Part shown: positions 1-10,773 of the stretch, piece by piece
Position numbering within the stretch: the stretch's first letter is position 1
Layout of the letters: every line of letters begins with the position of its first letter
NCBI RefSeq assembly: GCF_020379485.1
Contig: NC_063451.1
Location: 20,628,630 to 20,692,629 of the forward strand
Direction: 5' to 3'
DNA length: 64,000 bases
From: Brassica napus
Taxonomy: Eukaryota > Streptophyta > Magnoliopsida > Brassicales > Brassicaceae
Notes under the pieces: model-generated
Databases searched by the model: none
What the model was told of the DNA's origin: nothing
The model's input: the letters and a program-made list of their open reading frames with translations, nothing else
Program-made: the position numbers and the translations under genes

Positions 1-650
1 ATTGTTCGAAAACATGAGTTTCCCTTGGTCTTCTTTCTGAGTTTCTTCTCCTACACGCTCCTCGTACGCCTTAAGTCTTCCAACTATATCCTCGAAACCC
101 GTCGAGTTAAGGTCTAGAACTTTCTCAAGCGATGCTACTATCTGGATGTACTTGTGTGTCGGAAGACCCTTCAAGAACTTCTTGACCATCTTGGATTCTT
201 CTATGTTTTCTTCCAACGAGGTTGCTTTGGATGATAGGCCCGATATCTTCCCCACAAAGTCATCGACCGTATCTGAATAATCCATCTTCAACCTATCAAA
301 CTCCGTCATCAACGTCTGAAGTCTCGCCTCCCTTACACGATCAGCTCCTATGTGTCGCGACTTGATGGTGTTCCAGATCTCTTTTGATGCGGTTTGTTCT
401 CCCACCTGGAGAATCAATGTCTCGGGAACAGATTGAAACAAAAGAGCTATCGCAACATCGTTCTTCTTTTGATCATCTGAACCGGGTTCGATCGTGTCTC
501 ACACTTCATGAACACGTAGTATAACCTTCATCCTCATCGACCAAACTGTGTTGTTTGTCGATGTCAACATCGGACATTGGATGGATGCCGATCCAAGGTC
601 CTTGCCGATCCAAGGTCCTTCGTGCGTGGAGCCCTTGTCACGTACGCCAT
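1..650 (-). pseudogene. Copia gag (UBN2-type), broken and partial
   Basis: Minus-strand translation from an ATG at 650 gives a Copia capsid of the UBN2 class: the N-terminal N-x-T-V-W-S-M-R-M segment, then the typical helical region ending in K-M-V-K-K-F-L-x-G-L-P. Two breaks are visible. A direct duplication of 17 bp (586-602 and 603-619) shifts the frame near the N-terminus. A TGA at 499-501 sits where the family has Trp (V-H-E-W-D). It would have encoded the capsid-like particle protein; the present copy cannot. Confidence 0.8.
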
Positions 651-746
651 CTTGCTTACGCTATCTCTTATTCACAAGCACCAGGATATTAAGCTACAAC
701 CTAAGCTTAGATCGAGTCTCCAACCTGAGGCTCTGATACCAATTCA

Positions 747-1033
747 AATCTCTTAGGAAACAAAGAATTATAAGAACAACTTTTCTTATTAGCTTTAGAA
801 ACTACTCAAAACTAAAGCTCTCAAGGTTTTCACTCTTAGATCGTATGGAACACCTCTCCATTAACCTTATATTTATATGAAAGACAATTTTCTTTAACAT
901 GTATATGGAAAACACAAACATAACCTAAATAGAAACTTCATTTTCCTATTTGTAGGTTTTCTTATTATGTTTATCTTAACATATTAAACATCTAATAATA
1001 TGTTAAGTTTCCACAAGATTGGAATTATCCAAC
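747..1033 (-). repeat. 5' LTR of the truncated Copia element
   Basis: On the minus strand the segment begins TGTTGGATAATTCC and stops just before the Met-tRNA primer site. It is AT-rich and about 287 bp long, within the normal Copia LTR range. No second copy is present in this window, so the outer boundary rests on the TGTTGGA start alone. Confidence 0.7.
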
Positions 1034-1293
1034 ACAAAGAAGATCGTAGGCGGACACTAATCTAATAGTGTTCTGCTAGATTCTTATTTGGGGACATTGT
1101 CCCGTTGGTTGGTAGTGCATGCGATGTTTTGGGATGGATGAAACTTTAGTACCCACGGCTAATTAAGAAAATGACCAACGGCTTAAAAAATAAGACCAAG
1201 ACTGTAAATTTTGGTTGGATGGATTAAACGACCAACAATTTACAATAAATCTTTAAGAAAAAGGTTACAAATATGTTCATGGTGGATGGATAA
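1034..1293. repeat. Degenerate repeat array, left part
   Basis: This stretch has phrases that recur at 19876-20640 and 22391-23890, such as TTGGATGG, CGACCAAC, GTACCCACGGC and TTATTTGGGGAC followed by TTGTCCCG. It is the target into which the large Copia element inserted; its last five bases (1289-1293, GATAA) are that element's target duplication. I see no ORF in it. Confidence 0.7.
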
Positions 1294-1886
1294 TGAAGAT
1301 GTATGGTTAAGACGGAGATGTAGCAGAGCTGAAGTAGTTCATGAAGTGAGACATGAACTACTATATGAGACGAACGAGTCATGAGATGCACGTGTCAAGG
1401 CAGATGAGTTAAAGGAAGATTTAATGAAGTGCCAGATAAAAGGAAGTCTTGAAGAAGAAGCAATCGATCTCAAGAGAAAAGGAAGATTGGCTTACTCGCT
1501 GAAGGATAAAATATGGGAAGTTTCTAGTGGGTAGATCTTTAGATCTAGGGTTTCCTCTGCAATACATAAAGAGGGTTTTGGCACTATGTTGCCAGTTAAC
1601 ACACAAAGAGAGCTTTTAGTAATATAGGGTTTTTGTACGTCCGGTGAAGGAGAGGCAAAACATCTAGGGGTTAGGAGCTTGAGTGGTTCAGAGACTGTCA
1701 TAGGTCTGTGAACGTATGAGACTAGTCAACAAGTCAAGGTTTATCTTGAACTTGATTGAAAGATTTCTTTTAGAAAGAACTTGTATGTGCTTTTAAAAGG
1801 ATTAATCTAGTCGTATTTCTTGGAAAGAATTATCCATGTGTTACTGTGTGTTCTAGTTTGTGTTGCTCGTTTATCTTACATTAACA
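1294..1886 (+). repeat. 5' LTR of the large Copia element
   Basis: 593 bp, TG...CA ends, matched almost base for base by the 3' LTR at 18342-19875 outside the hAT insertion. The TATA-like site is TACATAAA near 1563, whereas the 3' LTR keeps TATATAAA (19553-19560), so the 5' promoter has probably drifted. Confidence 0.93.
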
Positions 1887-1888
1887 AT

Positions 1889-1900
1889 TGGTATCAGAGC
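1889..1900 (+). promoter_or_regulatory. Primer binding site (initiator Met-tRNA)
   Basis: TGGTATCAGAGC lies two bases after the 5' LTR. It is the standard plant Copia minus-strand primer site, complementary to the 3' end of initiator methionyl tRNA. Confidence 0.92.
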
Positions 1901-1947
1901 AGGTATCTGTGCTTTGTTTCTAAACATGTAGGATCTTGCGGAGTGAG

Positions 1948-2691
1948 ATGGAGAGCTATCACGAGATGGTGCTGAAATCAAAGGTGGTTCTGGAAGTAGG
2001 GAACTATAGCTTTTGAATGGCAGGTATGAAAGCTACAATCAAAAGTATAGACCCGCTGGCGTGGAAGGCTATGGAATCTGGTTGGACTTCACCCGTTGCA
2101 AGGGGTGATGATGGGAAAGATGTACCCAAGAACGAAGAACTCTGGACTGATGAGGAGAACAAGATGGCAAAGTTCAATGCTAGAGCTCTGACTATCATTC
2201 ACTGCAGCGTCGCTAGAAAAAAATTTGAGCTAATTCAAAGATGTGAAGCAGCAAAGTATGCTTAGGATATCTTGCAGAGGCATTTTGAAGGAACGCTGAA
2301 AGTCCAAAGCTCGAGGAAGGACATGCTTGCAACCAGATTTGAAGAGCTAAAGATGGAAGAGCATGAGTCAATTGGTGACTTCAGTTCCAAACTCAGCTCG
2401 CTGGCACAAGAAGCACTTACCCTTGGGAAGAAGTACAAGGAGAAAAAACTGGTGAAGAAGTTTCTAAGGTGCTTGCCGGCTAAGTTCATGGCATACAAGG
2501 CAGCTATGAGTGTATCCTTAAATAGTGACGAGATGACCTTTGATGAAGTAGTAGGTATGCTTCTAGCTCACGAGATGGAAGTGTCTGGTGGAAAAAAGGA
2601 TAAAGGAATTGCTCTCGCCTCAGTTGAGAAGGATCAGACGGAAGATAACGATCCAGTGTGTCTTTTGGTCAGAAGGTTTGACAGAGCTTTG
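1948..2691 (+). pseudogene. Copia gag, N-terminal part (interrupted by Gypsy insertion)
   Basis: Starts at an ATG 48 bases after the primer site. The translation is a UBN2-type Gag: acidic N-terminus, then a helical capsid region ending K-K-F-L-R-C-L-P. Two tryptophan codons have become stops: TGA at 2014-2016 and TAG at 2263-2265. The frame runs into the Gypsy LTR at 2692. The remainder of gag, including the zinc knuckles, resumes at 10774. This copy cannot make a full Gag. Confidence 0.88.
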
Positions 2692-3827
2692 TGTGGGAAC
2701 CGAAATTCACACTGTCGATTTCCGTTTAAATAAGGAAAGTTAGGAAAACCCTAATATCCCAGAGGTCCCGGATATCTGTTAAACCACACGCCAAGCAATC
2801 AGAACACGCAATCAAAGACGAAAAGAAATAAGAAATCGTAAAAGAGAGCAAAAGGAGTTTTATTCCGAATCCGCGTATGAGCGTTACAACAAGGTAGAAG
2901 CCTTGGCCACGAGAGCTGTCGGCGAGATTCCTAGTTCTAACAACCTAAGACTGCAAAACCTAGTTGAGTCGCAGCTCGAGATAACAAAAACGGAAAGTTT
3001 CCTAATTGCTATAAGTGCTAAGTTCGCTCTAAAAATTCTCCCCCCATGCCTCTCGCCTAGGACCCCTTATATACTGGCTCCAAGGTCGGTTTACGCCTTT
3101 CCTCTTCTGCCCTTAAGCCGCCATAGCATAAAAATGGAGATATTCCATTTTTTCCGATTTTCGTAATTATCTTCAAAATTTCGTATTTATCCGCGGAAAC
3201 TTGACATTTATCTTCCCTTGCGGACCAAGCATAAACCGTCATGCGGTTTACGGGCTGTTGGTTAAGAAATCGTAAGTTGGGCCTCGAGTCGTGTCCTAGG
3301 TCCCCTTGGGCCGTCTTTCGACTCGAAGCGTTTATTATGGCTTTTTTCGATAAAGAATGAACTTTCCGCGGTTTTTACGGTAAAGTTTGATTGATTACTT
3401 AGAAATGGCAGGGAACGTGAGATGGGTTCGCTACGGTATTCGGGAGATAGCATCGAAGGGTAGACGAGAATGCATGGACAGATGTCGTATCGATGTTTCA
3501 GAAGAGCTCGGTCGCTACGTAGCGACCAAACTTTGGTTCGAGCTCGGTCGATACGTAGCGACCGAGCGGAATGGGCATTTGGTTGTTATGCAGTGACTGA
3601 GCTTTGGCTCGAACTTGGTCGCTACGTAGCGACCGAGCGGAGCACGCGTTTGGTCGCTGCGTAACGATCCTTCTCGAGCTCTTGTCCGATGTTTCGCGTT
3701 TCTTCCGCAAAGGTTTTTCGTAAAGAAGAATCTATTTCGAAAGTATATTTGTCGAAGAATTCTTCTACGTTTTTCTTTTTCGGGAATTTGGACGTTAACT
3801 TCGTCGTAACCGTTTTTGACCCCAACA
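2692..3827 (-). repeat. Gypsy 3' LTR (minus-strand orientation)
   Basis: On the minus strand it begins TGTTGGGGTC and ends TTCCCACA. It contains a TATA-like box for minus transcription (TATATAAG, 3066-3073) and five tandem imperfect palindromes of the GGTCGCTACGTAGCGACC type at about 3505-3665, in the U3 part upstream of the TATA box. Confidence 0.92.
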
Positions 3828-3840
3828 GTTATCCCCCCAG
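3828..3840 (-). promoter_or_regulatory. Gypsy polypurine tract
   Basis: The minus strand has CTGGGGGGATAAC directly before the 3' LTR start TGTTGGGG. This is the expected place for plus-strand DNA priming. Confidence 0.6.
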
Positions 3841-3964
3841 CACATTGGGAACGTGGATTTCTAGCGAGGTCCTAATGCGCGGTATGGCGAGTTCGGACGA
3901 GATTGGTGTATTTGGGCGAAGTTCGTGTCCAAAAATCCGTAAGTAAATAGTAATTTCTCATGCC

Positions 3965-3972
3965 TATAAGAA
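3965..3972 (+). promoter_or_regulatory. TATA-like box of the antisense ORF
   Basis: TATAAGAA lies 133 bases before the ATG at 4105. A CT-rich leader with repeated CTCATTCTCATA-like words lies between them, typical of plant 5' untranslated regions. This suggests the antisense ORF is transcribed from its own promoter just inside the element's 3' LTR. It is inference from sequence only. Confidence 0.5.
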
Positions 3973-4104
3973 GGGAGGTAACTTCTTCATAATCTTCACA
4001 CTTACTCATTCTCATACTCATTCTCATAGAGAGGTTTTTCTTGAAAATTTCTTTCTCTTTCTCTCCGTCATTTCCTCCTTGATCTTAAAAAAGAAAAACA
4101 CGAG

Positions 4105-5915
4105 ATGTCGAGTAAAAAAAGGAGTTCGAAGAAAGGGTCTTTGCCCGCGAATGTTTCTGAAGAGCTTCGAGTGCCGAAGATGGAATTCATTCCTCATTCG
4201 GTAGACCCCGCCGAGAATGAGGCATGGTGGGTGGCGTGTTATGGTTTGATCACGCCTCCCTTAGAAAAATCGTTCCCGGTCATGAACCGTCGTCCGGTGG
4301 AGGAAGGCGCGCCGAGTAGGAGCACTAGCAGATTTCTCGAGGTCATGCGGTCGTTCTACCATATTTCGGACGCGGTGGAATTCAGGATTCCTTGTCAAGG
4401 AGAGTGCGCTAGTAGTCCCCCGAGGGCTTCTTTACTTGTTACGAGGCATTTGTAGTGCGTTGCCGTTTATGGTTTCCGATCCCCGAGATCATCGTCCGTA
4501 TGTTGGGTCGTTTCGGGGTGGCGATAAGCCAACTGAATCCTCTTAGCATCCAGCACCTCATAGGGATCCTGGTCCTGAGCTACGAACATGGTCTCTCTCT
4601 CTCTTACCGTTGATCATTTCGAAGCGCTTCTTCGATTACAGATCATCCGGGATACATACACGTACAGGCTAGTTCCTCGGAACTTCATGTCGGTGGTAAA
4701 GGGGTTCACTTCTAACTTCAACTCGTGGAGGAAGTTTTTCTTCTTCGTTCGTGTAAACGCAGCGTCCGTTGAGGAGAGTTGCATCCCACTGTTTCGGAGG
4801 TCGCCGAACGATCGTCCTTCTATCAACCCTCTTGCTCCGTTTCCTGAGGACATTATTGCGATGAGGGACCTGCTCAGGAATGTTCCTTTTTTCTGGACTT
4901 CTTTTACGCCGAAGAGAGTTCGTAGGGCGTTGAGTTTTGTGCATCCTGGTCCTGCTTTGGACGGAGAAACAAGGAGTGATTCCGAACCTGAAGACCAAGG
5001 TCCCAACGCCGGTCCCAACGCCGTTCCCACTATTGTGACGGGGCCGAATTCTTCGAATGGGAAAGATATTGATCTCGGCGACCTGGAGTTTTCGGTGGAC
5101 GATTGCATGCTTCCAGGATGGGATCCGAACCTCGCTTTTGGCGATGGAAGTTGTACGAGCGAGGTCCCTATTCCGCACTTCGATGATTTCTTCGCTGGTC
5201 TTCCGTCGGGTTTTGACGCTCCTCAGGCCACGAGCGAGTCAGGGAGGCCGAGAGTTGTTGCGGAAGGATCTCGCATCATTAACGGGGTATAATTTTTAAT
5301 AATCCCGACGATCGTTATTATTATTTTTTGCTTATAACGTGTCAATCGGTTTTACAGGGTTTGAACTTGCTTGGATCGGCCATTGAGGCGAGTCATAGAG
5401 AGGCCATGATCTATCGCTTTAAAGCGGAGAAGGCGGAAAAGGATCTTGCTCGCATGCGAGGCGAGATGTTGGCGCGAGACGCTCAACTCGCTCGTGATCA
5501 TGCCAAGGCTGTTCGCAGGGCGGAACGGAAGGGCAAGAGGGAAATTGTCAAGGTGATGAAGACTTGCGCTTCTCAATTTCAGGTTGAGTACGGGAATCTT
5601 AAGGGTGCTTTCGACTCGCTGGGCGACTTCCGTGAGTGTCGCGGCTCCGTTGGGAGCCTTTGGAGGACGCAGGAAGATGACTACGTCTTCGAGAGGGAGA
5701 TGGAGTTAATGAAGGGTGGCATGAAGCATCATGCTCACGCTGAGGCGACCATTCCTCCGATCAACGGGAAGATCCAGGGATTCTGGGATCCCATCCCGGT
5801 TTCCCCTGATACCGTAGAGACTACGGCTGATTTTGCTGGTGATGATGAGGAAGTGAACTTTCCCGCGGATGCATTCGGGGCTTCCTTGTCCGGGAGTTTC
5901 AACTATGACCTGTGA
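4105..5915 (+). pseudogene. Antisense ORF of the Gypsy element (putative gypsy-type transposon domain), spliced, with two frameshifts
   Basis: Transcribed opposite to gag. The first part (4105 to about 4420, basic N-terminus, then E-A-W-W-V-A-C-Y-G) continues in a second frame with [13 protein letters not shown]. It returns to a third frame at about 4590 (D-H-F-E-A-L-L-R-L), matching the plant family annotated in Pfam as putative gypsy type transposon (Transposase_28). A GT-AG intron at 5287-5357 is in phase 0 on both sides. The second exon is charged and probably coiled-coil (K-A-E-K-A-E-K-D-L), ending at a TGA at 5913-5915. Two frameshifts (about 4400-4430 and 4590-4600) kill this copy. Tat-lineage Gypsy elements are known to carry extra, sometimes antisense, ORFs of unknown role. 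Confidence 0.72.
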
Positions 5916-6945
5916 GTGTTTTGGCGGGAAATAGTTTTTCCCATTTTCTAGTATTTAGTGGCCGAGTGTGGCATTTGTTCATATATGTCTGGCCGAGTGT
6001 GGCTTTGAACTCCTACCGCTACGCGGTTTATATAATGGATGTCTGTTTGGGTTTACTTTAGAGCGGGTTTGAAGTGAACATGAGTTGTCGTCTCATATTT
6101 ATCTTCGTTGAGGCGTTCAATCTGTTAGTTCGTTCGAGAGGTGAGTTTTCTTAGAAATCATTTACGATTTTTCGGGAACGTTGAGTTACGAACGAAGAGA
6201 CATGTTTTAGGAATCTCGTATCGTTTAGATATCATGTCTTTGAGATGTTTGAGACCAATGCGATGAGTTTAGGGCAAGACCTAGGTTTACTTTCGGTTTT
6301 AAGGTTTGTGTGGTGACTAGCCGGCTATCGGTTTTCCTGGTTCGATTTCTACCTGATTTGTACCGATTTAAAGTCCGCGATAGGTTCTCGGCTTATACGA
6401 CTTGTATGGTACGAATCAAGCATCTTTCCAGAGATAATTTTTAAGCCAACTAGAAGTGCTAGACCAAAATTTCGGATTTTTTTTTGTAGCGCGCTTTCGT
6501 CCTTGTGTTGGACGTTTGAAGATCAAAAGAGTGATCAGGTTGCGTTTGTTTAAGACGGCTGATGTGTTCGTCGGGGCCAATCGACGAACAGAGTGTAAGA
6601 TTAGTAGTGGTCGCGTTCGGACAATTTGTTCGTATTACCTCGATTTTTAACTTGCGACGTCTCGCAGTTATTTCGAAGACTATACGTATATTTTTGAACT
6701 GAGATTGTTTTGCGATTTTGTCTTAAAAAGAGTGACGCATATTTCGTAAAAATTTTCGAAATCTCGATAGAATTTGATTACAATAACGCATCTTTTCCTA
6801 TGTGGGAGTATACGAGTATACGCACCCACTCCCCCCCCCCTTTTTGGAGAGGGGGATAGCTGAACTCGTCCTTTCGACAAGCTGCCTACGTATCCCATTC
6901 GAGGATCAAGCCATCTCGTAGTTCTGTTTTATGCCGCGAGCGTTT

Positions 6946-9562
6946 TTACTCGGCGGTTGTCGCCGTGCTGACCGCCTTGATCGAGATGATCATGGCAGGG
7001 TCAGTGTTCTCCTCCGGATGTTCCGGTTGAATTGTAGTGTTGGCTTCGGCCTCACGTTGAGTTTCAACGCCCGAAGCGTCTGCGTCGGCAGAGGATTTTG
7101 AAATCGCCTTTTCTCGAAACGTTGTTGGTCAAAGATTTATCGATCTTCGTGCGTTTGCGATTTGCCGTTGCAGAGGCTGTCATCTGTCTTAACTTGTGTT
7201 CTGCGAGGAAGCACAGTCGCGACTGTTTCTGACATCCCCAGATAGCTGCGACTCCGTTTGAGGTCGGGAATTTGACGCCCAGGTGGTACGTCGATGGAAC
7301 GGCTTGCATAGCGTTGAGCCACGGGGTTCCCATGATCACGTTGTAGATGGCAGGATGATCGACTACCGCGAACTCTACGATTTTTGTGACCTCCTTGGCC
7401 ATGACAGGTAGCTGAATTGATCCGAGGGTCATCGATACTTCGCCAGAAAAGCCTGTCAGCGGTTTCTGAGTTCGAGTTACTTCTCCGAGTTCAATGCTCA
7501 TCCGTTTGAGAGTATCGCAGAAGATCACATTCACCGTGCTCCCCGTGTCAATGAGTACTCTTCCGACTTCCAGATCTCGTATGACGAAGTCTATGACGAG
7601 CGGATCGCAGTGAGGCTGATCAATCCCTCTGGCTTCCTCCTTTGTGAAGGTGATTGAGCAGTTCTGATCATCTTTGGTAGGAGACCATGTAGGCCAGTTT
7701 GCGCTCGACTCCGCCTTCCGCTGGTAAGCCTTGACGGCGGAGACCGTATCGTTGCAGAATTGCGATCCTCCGATGATCATGTTAACCCTACGACGATTGT
7801 TATTGTTTCCCTTGTCGTCTGGCCTCCTGCCGCGTTTATCCCCGGATTGGTTTCTTTGGGGAAATCTCTCCGCGGGTAGATTTCTGTCCGGCTTCGGGGG
7901 GCGATCAGTCTCGGGGATGAGATACTTCACGCTGGTTACTTCCGAGAGTTCTCCGGCTAGTAGCTTCGCGGCCAGCCTCGCTCCCAGGACCTTGCAGTTA
8001 GTCGTTGTGTGTCCTCGGGATTGGTGGAACTCGCAGAAGGTGTTTTCGTCATATCCTTGGTTGCGAGTCCACGTATTACCCGTGGTTCGGCCCTGGTCTG
8101 AGCCGATCGCGTAATTATGTGCTCCTTGGAGTTCTTCCCCCTCGTGGTGGACATACTTGTCGTTATGAGAGTTCTTCTTCCTTGTCTTCGGGTCTACATC
8201 TTTCGAGGATGATCTTGCCGACTTATGCTTCTGCGATAAGATTTTAGTTTCTTCCTCGATCATGATTTAGTCCGTTGCTTTGTGGAGGGCGTCTTGGATC
8301 GTCCGTGGTTTTTCGAGGGATAGCCATTTTCTGAATTTCGACTTGTACCAGAGCGCCTTTCTGAGCGCGTCGATGGCCACCTTGTCGCTTATCCCGCTGA
8401 TCCTAGACATCACCAACTTGAACCGGCTGATGAACTCGCGGAGGGGTTCCTCCTCCCTCTGGGACAGACTCCAGAGATCGACATCGGAAATTTCTCTATC
8501 TATGAACATAGAGTATTGCTTGAGAAATTCTGATGCGAGCTGTCGAAAACTCCCGATAGAGTTTCGTTTAAGGCGCGCGAATCATTCGAGGGCAGCTCCT
8601 TCTAGATTCTCGACGAACCGGCGGCAGTAGCCGGCGTCTCTCTTGCCATCCTTCAGCCTTGCTCTTCCCATCGTGATGTGGAAAGCCTGAAGGTGCGCTC
8701 TTGGATCGGTCGTACCATCATACTTCGGTACTTTGATCTTTCCTGGATCGGACACCCTCGTATCTGAGATGCGAGCGGTGAAAGGGGTTTTCCGAGCCCC
8801 TTCCAGCAGTCTGTCGATCTCGGGGGCTGCGCTCGTAGCATGATGGATTTGAGATTTTATGGCTCTTACTTCTGCCGCAGTCTTGGTGATATAGTCGCGA
8901 AGATCGCGTATATCCGACGTCTCGTCAGCAGGTTTCCGCGCTTGTCGGCGTTTACTGCGAGTGAGCTCGGTTTGTTTTTCAGCCAGCTCTTCCTGTTCGT
9001 TCCAATAGAGGATTTCCTCCTCTTCTGTCATTGGTTTGTCGAACGGAGAGCTTTCCCGAGTGAATCGGCTTCTGGTCCTTCTTGGATGTCTGTCAGTGTC
9101 TTCGTCAAAATTGTTGGAGACATCGCTAGGATCCAGGTCGACTTGCTCGACTCCGTTGTCCTCCGAAGCCTTCGCGGGAGGCGGAGGGCTTTCGGAGTTT
9201 CCCTTTTCAACGGGAGATTTCTCGCTAGGGTTTTGACCCGAAGGTCGTTCCTGGGCGGCTCCAAGCCTGTTGAGTGGGGTCGCAAATTCGAGTCTTTTCC
9301 CGCAGACTTTAGTGGTTCCACGGGGGCGGATTGCTCGAGTCCTTGCCGTCAAAGTTTCAACTTGTTTGGTCAAGGTGCTCACGAGCTTATCCTGTTCTTC
9401 CGACCTTTTTTCGTAGGTGGCGAACATCTTTTTAAACTTCTCGAGCGCCGCGGCGTTAGCTGGTGCGTTGGCCGCGGATACGTCCGCTGCGGAAATGTGG
9501 AGATCAGTGCCGCTACCTCCGTTAAGCGGAGTCTGCACGTTATCCGTGTCGTCAGTTGACAT
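6946..9562 (-). pseudogene. Gypsy gag-protease polyprotein, broken
   Basis: From an ATG at 9562 the minus strand encodes a long charged N-terminal region. A retrotransposon gag domain follows (F-A-R-L...S-I-G-S-F motif, then the FISRF helix near 8430). Next come a C-x2-H...H-x4-C finger (E-F-H-Q-S-R-G-H, near 8010) and an aspartic protease with the catalytic D-T-G-S (near 7545). Breaks: TGA at 8582-8584 replacing the family Trp before F-A-R-L, a stop at 8264-8266, and a frameshift near 7100. After the frameshift a reading frame continues to a TAA at 6946-6948. No polymerase follows; about 1 kb without coding signal separates it from the convergent antisense ORF. Confidence 0.85.
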
Positions 9563-9607
9563 GTCTGGTTGAGCGTGATGTGGTTGTGAGTTAGATTGAT
9601 CCGTACC

Positions 9608-9632
9608 CCCCCCCCTCCTTCTAGCGCCAAAC
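9608..9632 (-). promoter_or_regulatory. Gypsy primer binding site
   Basis: Directly inside the 5' LTR the minus strand reads TTTGGCGCTAGAAGGAGG followed by a run of G. TTTGGCGC starts are typical primer sites in plant Tat/Athila Gypsy elements. I do not assign the exact tRNA. Confidence 0.75.
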
Positions 9633-10773
9633 TGTGGGAATTGAAATTCACACTGTCGATATCCGTTTAAATAAGGAAAGTTAGGAAAACCCTAATTTCC
9701 CAGAGGTCCCGGATATCTGTTAAACCACACGCCAAGCAATCAGAACACGCAATCAAAGACGAAAAGAAATAAGAAATCGTAAAAGAGAGCAAAATAAGTT
9801 TTATTCCGAATCCGCGTATGAGCGTTACAACAAGGTAGAAGCCTTGGCCACGAGAGCTGTCGGCGAGATTCCTAGTTCTAACAACCTAAGACTGCAAAAC
9901 CTAGTTGAGTCGCAGCTCGAGATAACAAAAACAGAAAGTTGCGTATTTGCTCTAAGTGCTAAGTTCGCTCTAAAAGTTCTCCCCCCATGCCTCTCGCCTA
10001 GGACCCCTTATATATACAGGCTCCAAGGTCGGTTTACGCCTTTCCTCTTCTGCCCTTAAGCCGCCATAGCATAAAAATGGAGATATTCCATTTTTTCCGG
10101 TCTTCGTAATTATCTTCAAAATTTCGTATTTATCTGCGGAAACTTGACATTTATCTTCCCTTGCGGACCAAGCATAAACCGTCATGCGGTTTACGGGCTG
10201 TTGGTTAAAAATTTGTAAGTTGGGCCTCGAGTCGTGTCCTAGGTCCCCTTGGGCCGTCTTTCGACTCGAAGCATTTATTACGGTTTCTTTCGATAAAGAA
10301 TGAACTTTCCGCGGTTTTTACGGTAAAGTTTGATTGATTACTTAGAAATGGCGGGGAACGTGAGATGGGTTCGCTACGGTATTTGGGAGATAACATCGAA
10401 GGGTAGACGAGAATGCATGGACTGATGTCGTATCGACGTTTCGGAAGAGCTCGGTCGCTACGTAGTGACCGAACTTTGGTTCGAGCTCGGTCGCTACGTA
10501 GCGACCGAGCTCCGGCTCGAGCTCGGTCGCTTTATGCAGTGACTGAGCTTTGGCTCGAACTTGGTCGCTACGTAGCGACCGAGCGGAGCACTCGTTTGGT
10601 CGCTGCGGAACGATCCTTCTCGAGCTCTTGTCTGATGTTTCGCGTTACTTCCGCAAAGGTTTTTCGTAAAGAAGAATCTATTTCGAAAGTATATTTGTCG
10701 AAGAATTCTTCTACGTTTTTCTTTTTCGGGAATTTGGACGTTAACTTCGTCGTAACCGTTTTTGACCCCAACA
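9633..10773 (-). repeat. Gypsy 5' LTR (minus-strand orientation)
   Basis: Close match of 2692-3827 with scattered substitutions and small indels. TATA-like TATATAAG lies at 10007-10014 (minus). Palindromic repeats occupy about 10440-10615 in U3. Confidence 0.92.

Larger units (their letters stand above)
1..1033 (-). mobile_element. Truncated Ty1/Copia LTR retrotransposon (5' LTR, PBS, part of gag)
   Basis: Read on the minus strand, this is the start of a Copia element: LTR (1033 down to about 747), a primer binding site complementary to initiator Met-tRNA (TGGTATCAGAGC, at 734-745), then gag running off the window at base 1. The LTR opens TGTTGGATAA as Copia LTRs do; its inner end is degenerate (GA instead of CA). 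The rest of the element lies outside the window, so whether it is complete cannot be judged. Confidence 0.85.
2692..10773 (-). mobile_element. Non-autonomous Ty3/Gypsy (Tat-like) element with gag-protease and an antisense ORF
   Basis: Two LTRs of about 1.14 kb (2692-3827 and 9633-10773) flank 5.8 kb. The 5-bp target duplication is CTTTG (2687-2691) versus CTCTG (10774-10778), one mismatch. The element reads on the minus strand: primer site beside the 9633 LTR, gag-protease from 9562, polypurine tract next to the other LTR. No reverse transcriptase, RNase H or integrase can be found on either strand, so it would need pol supplied in trans, as in TR-GAG/LARD elements. It sits inside the gag of the large Copia element and is therefore younger. 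Confidence 0.92.

Noticed and set aside
3387..3664. Small protein frames rich in Arg/Ser across the LTR palindromes
   Set aside because: They are by-products of the tandem palindromic repeat and are open in several frames and on both strands.
5916..6945. Hidden reverse transcriptase in the Gypsy element
   Set aside because: Searched by eye on both strands for Y-x-D-D, integrase and RNase H motifs; none found in the available space.
8840..9559. Plus-strand open frame opposite the Gypsy gag
   Set aside because: No family resemblance; it overlaps the recognised gag frame on the other strand and is a shadow.
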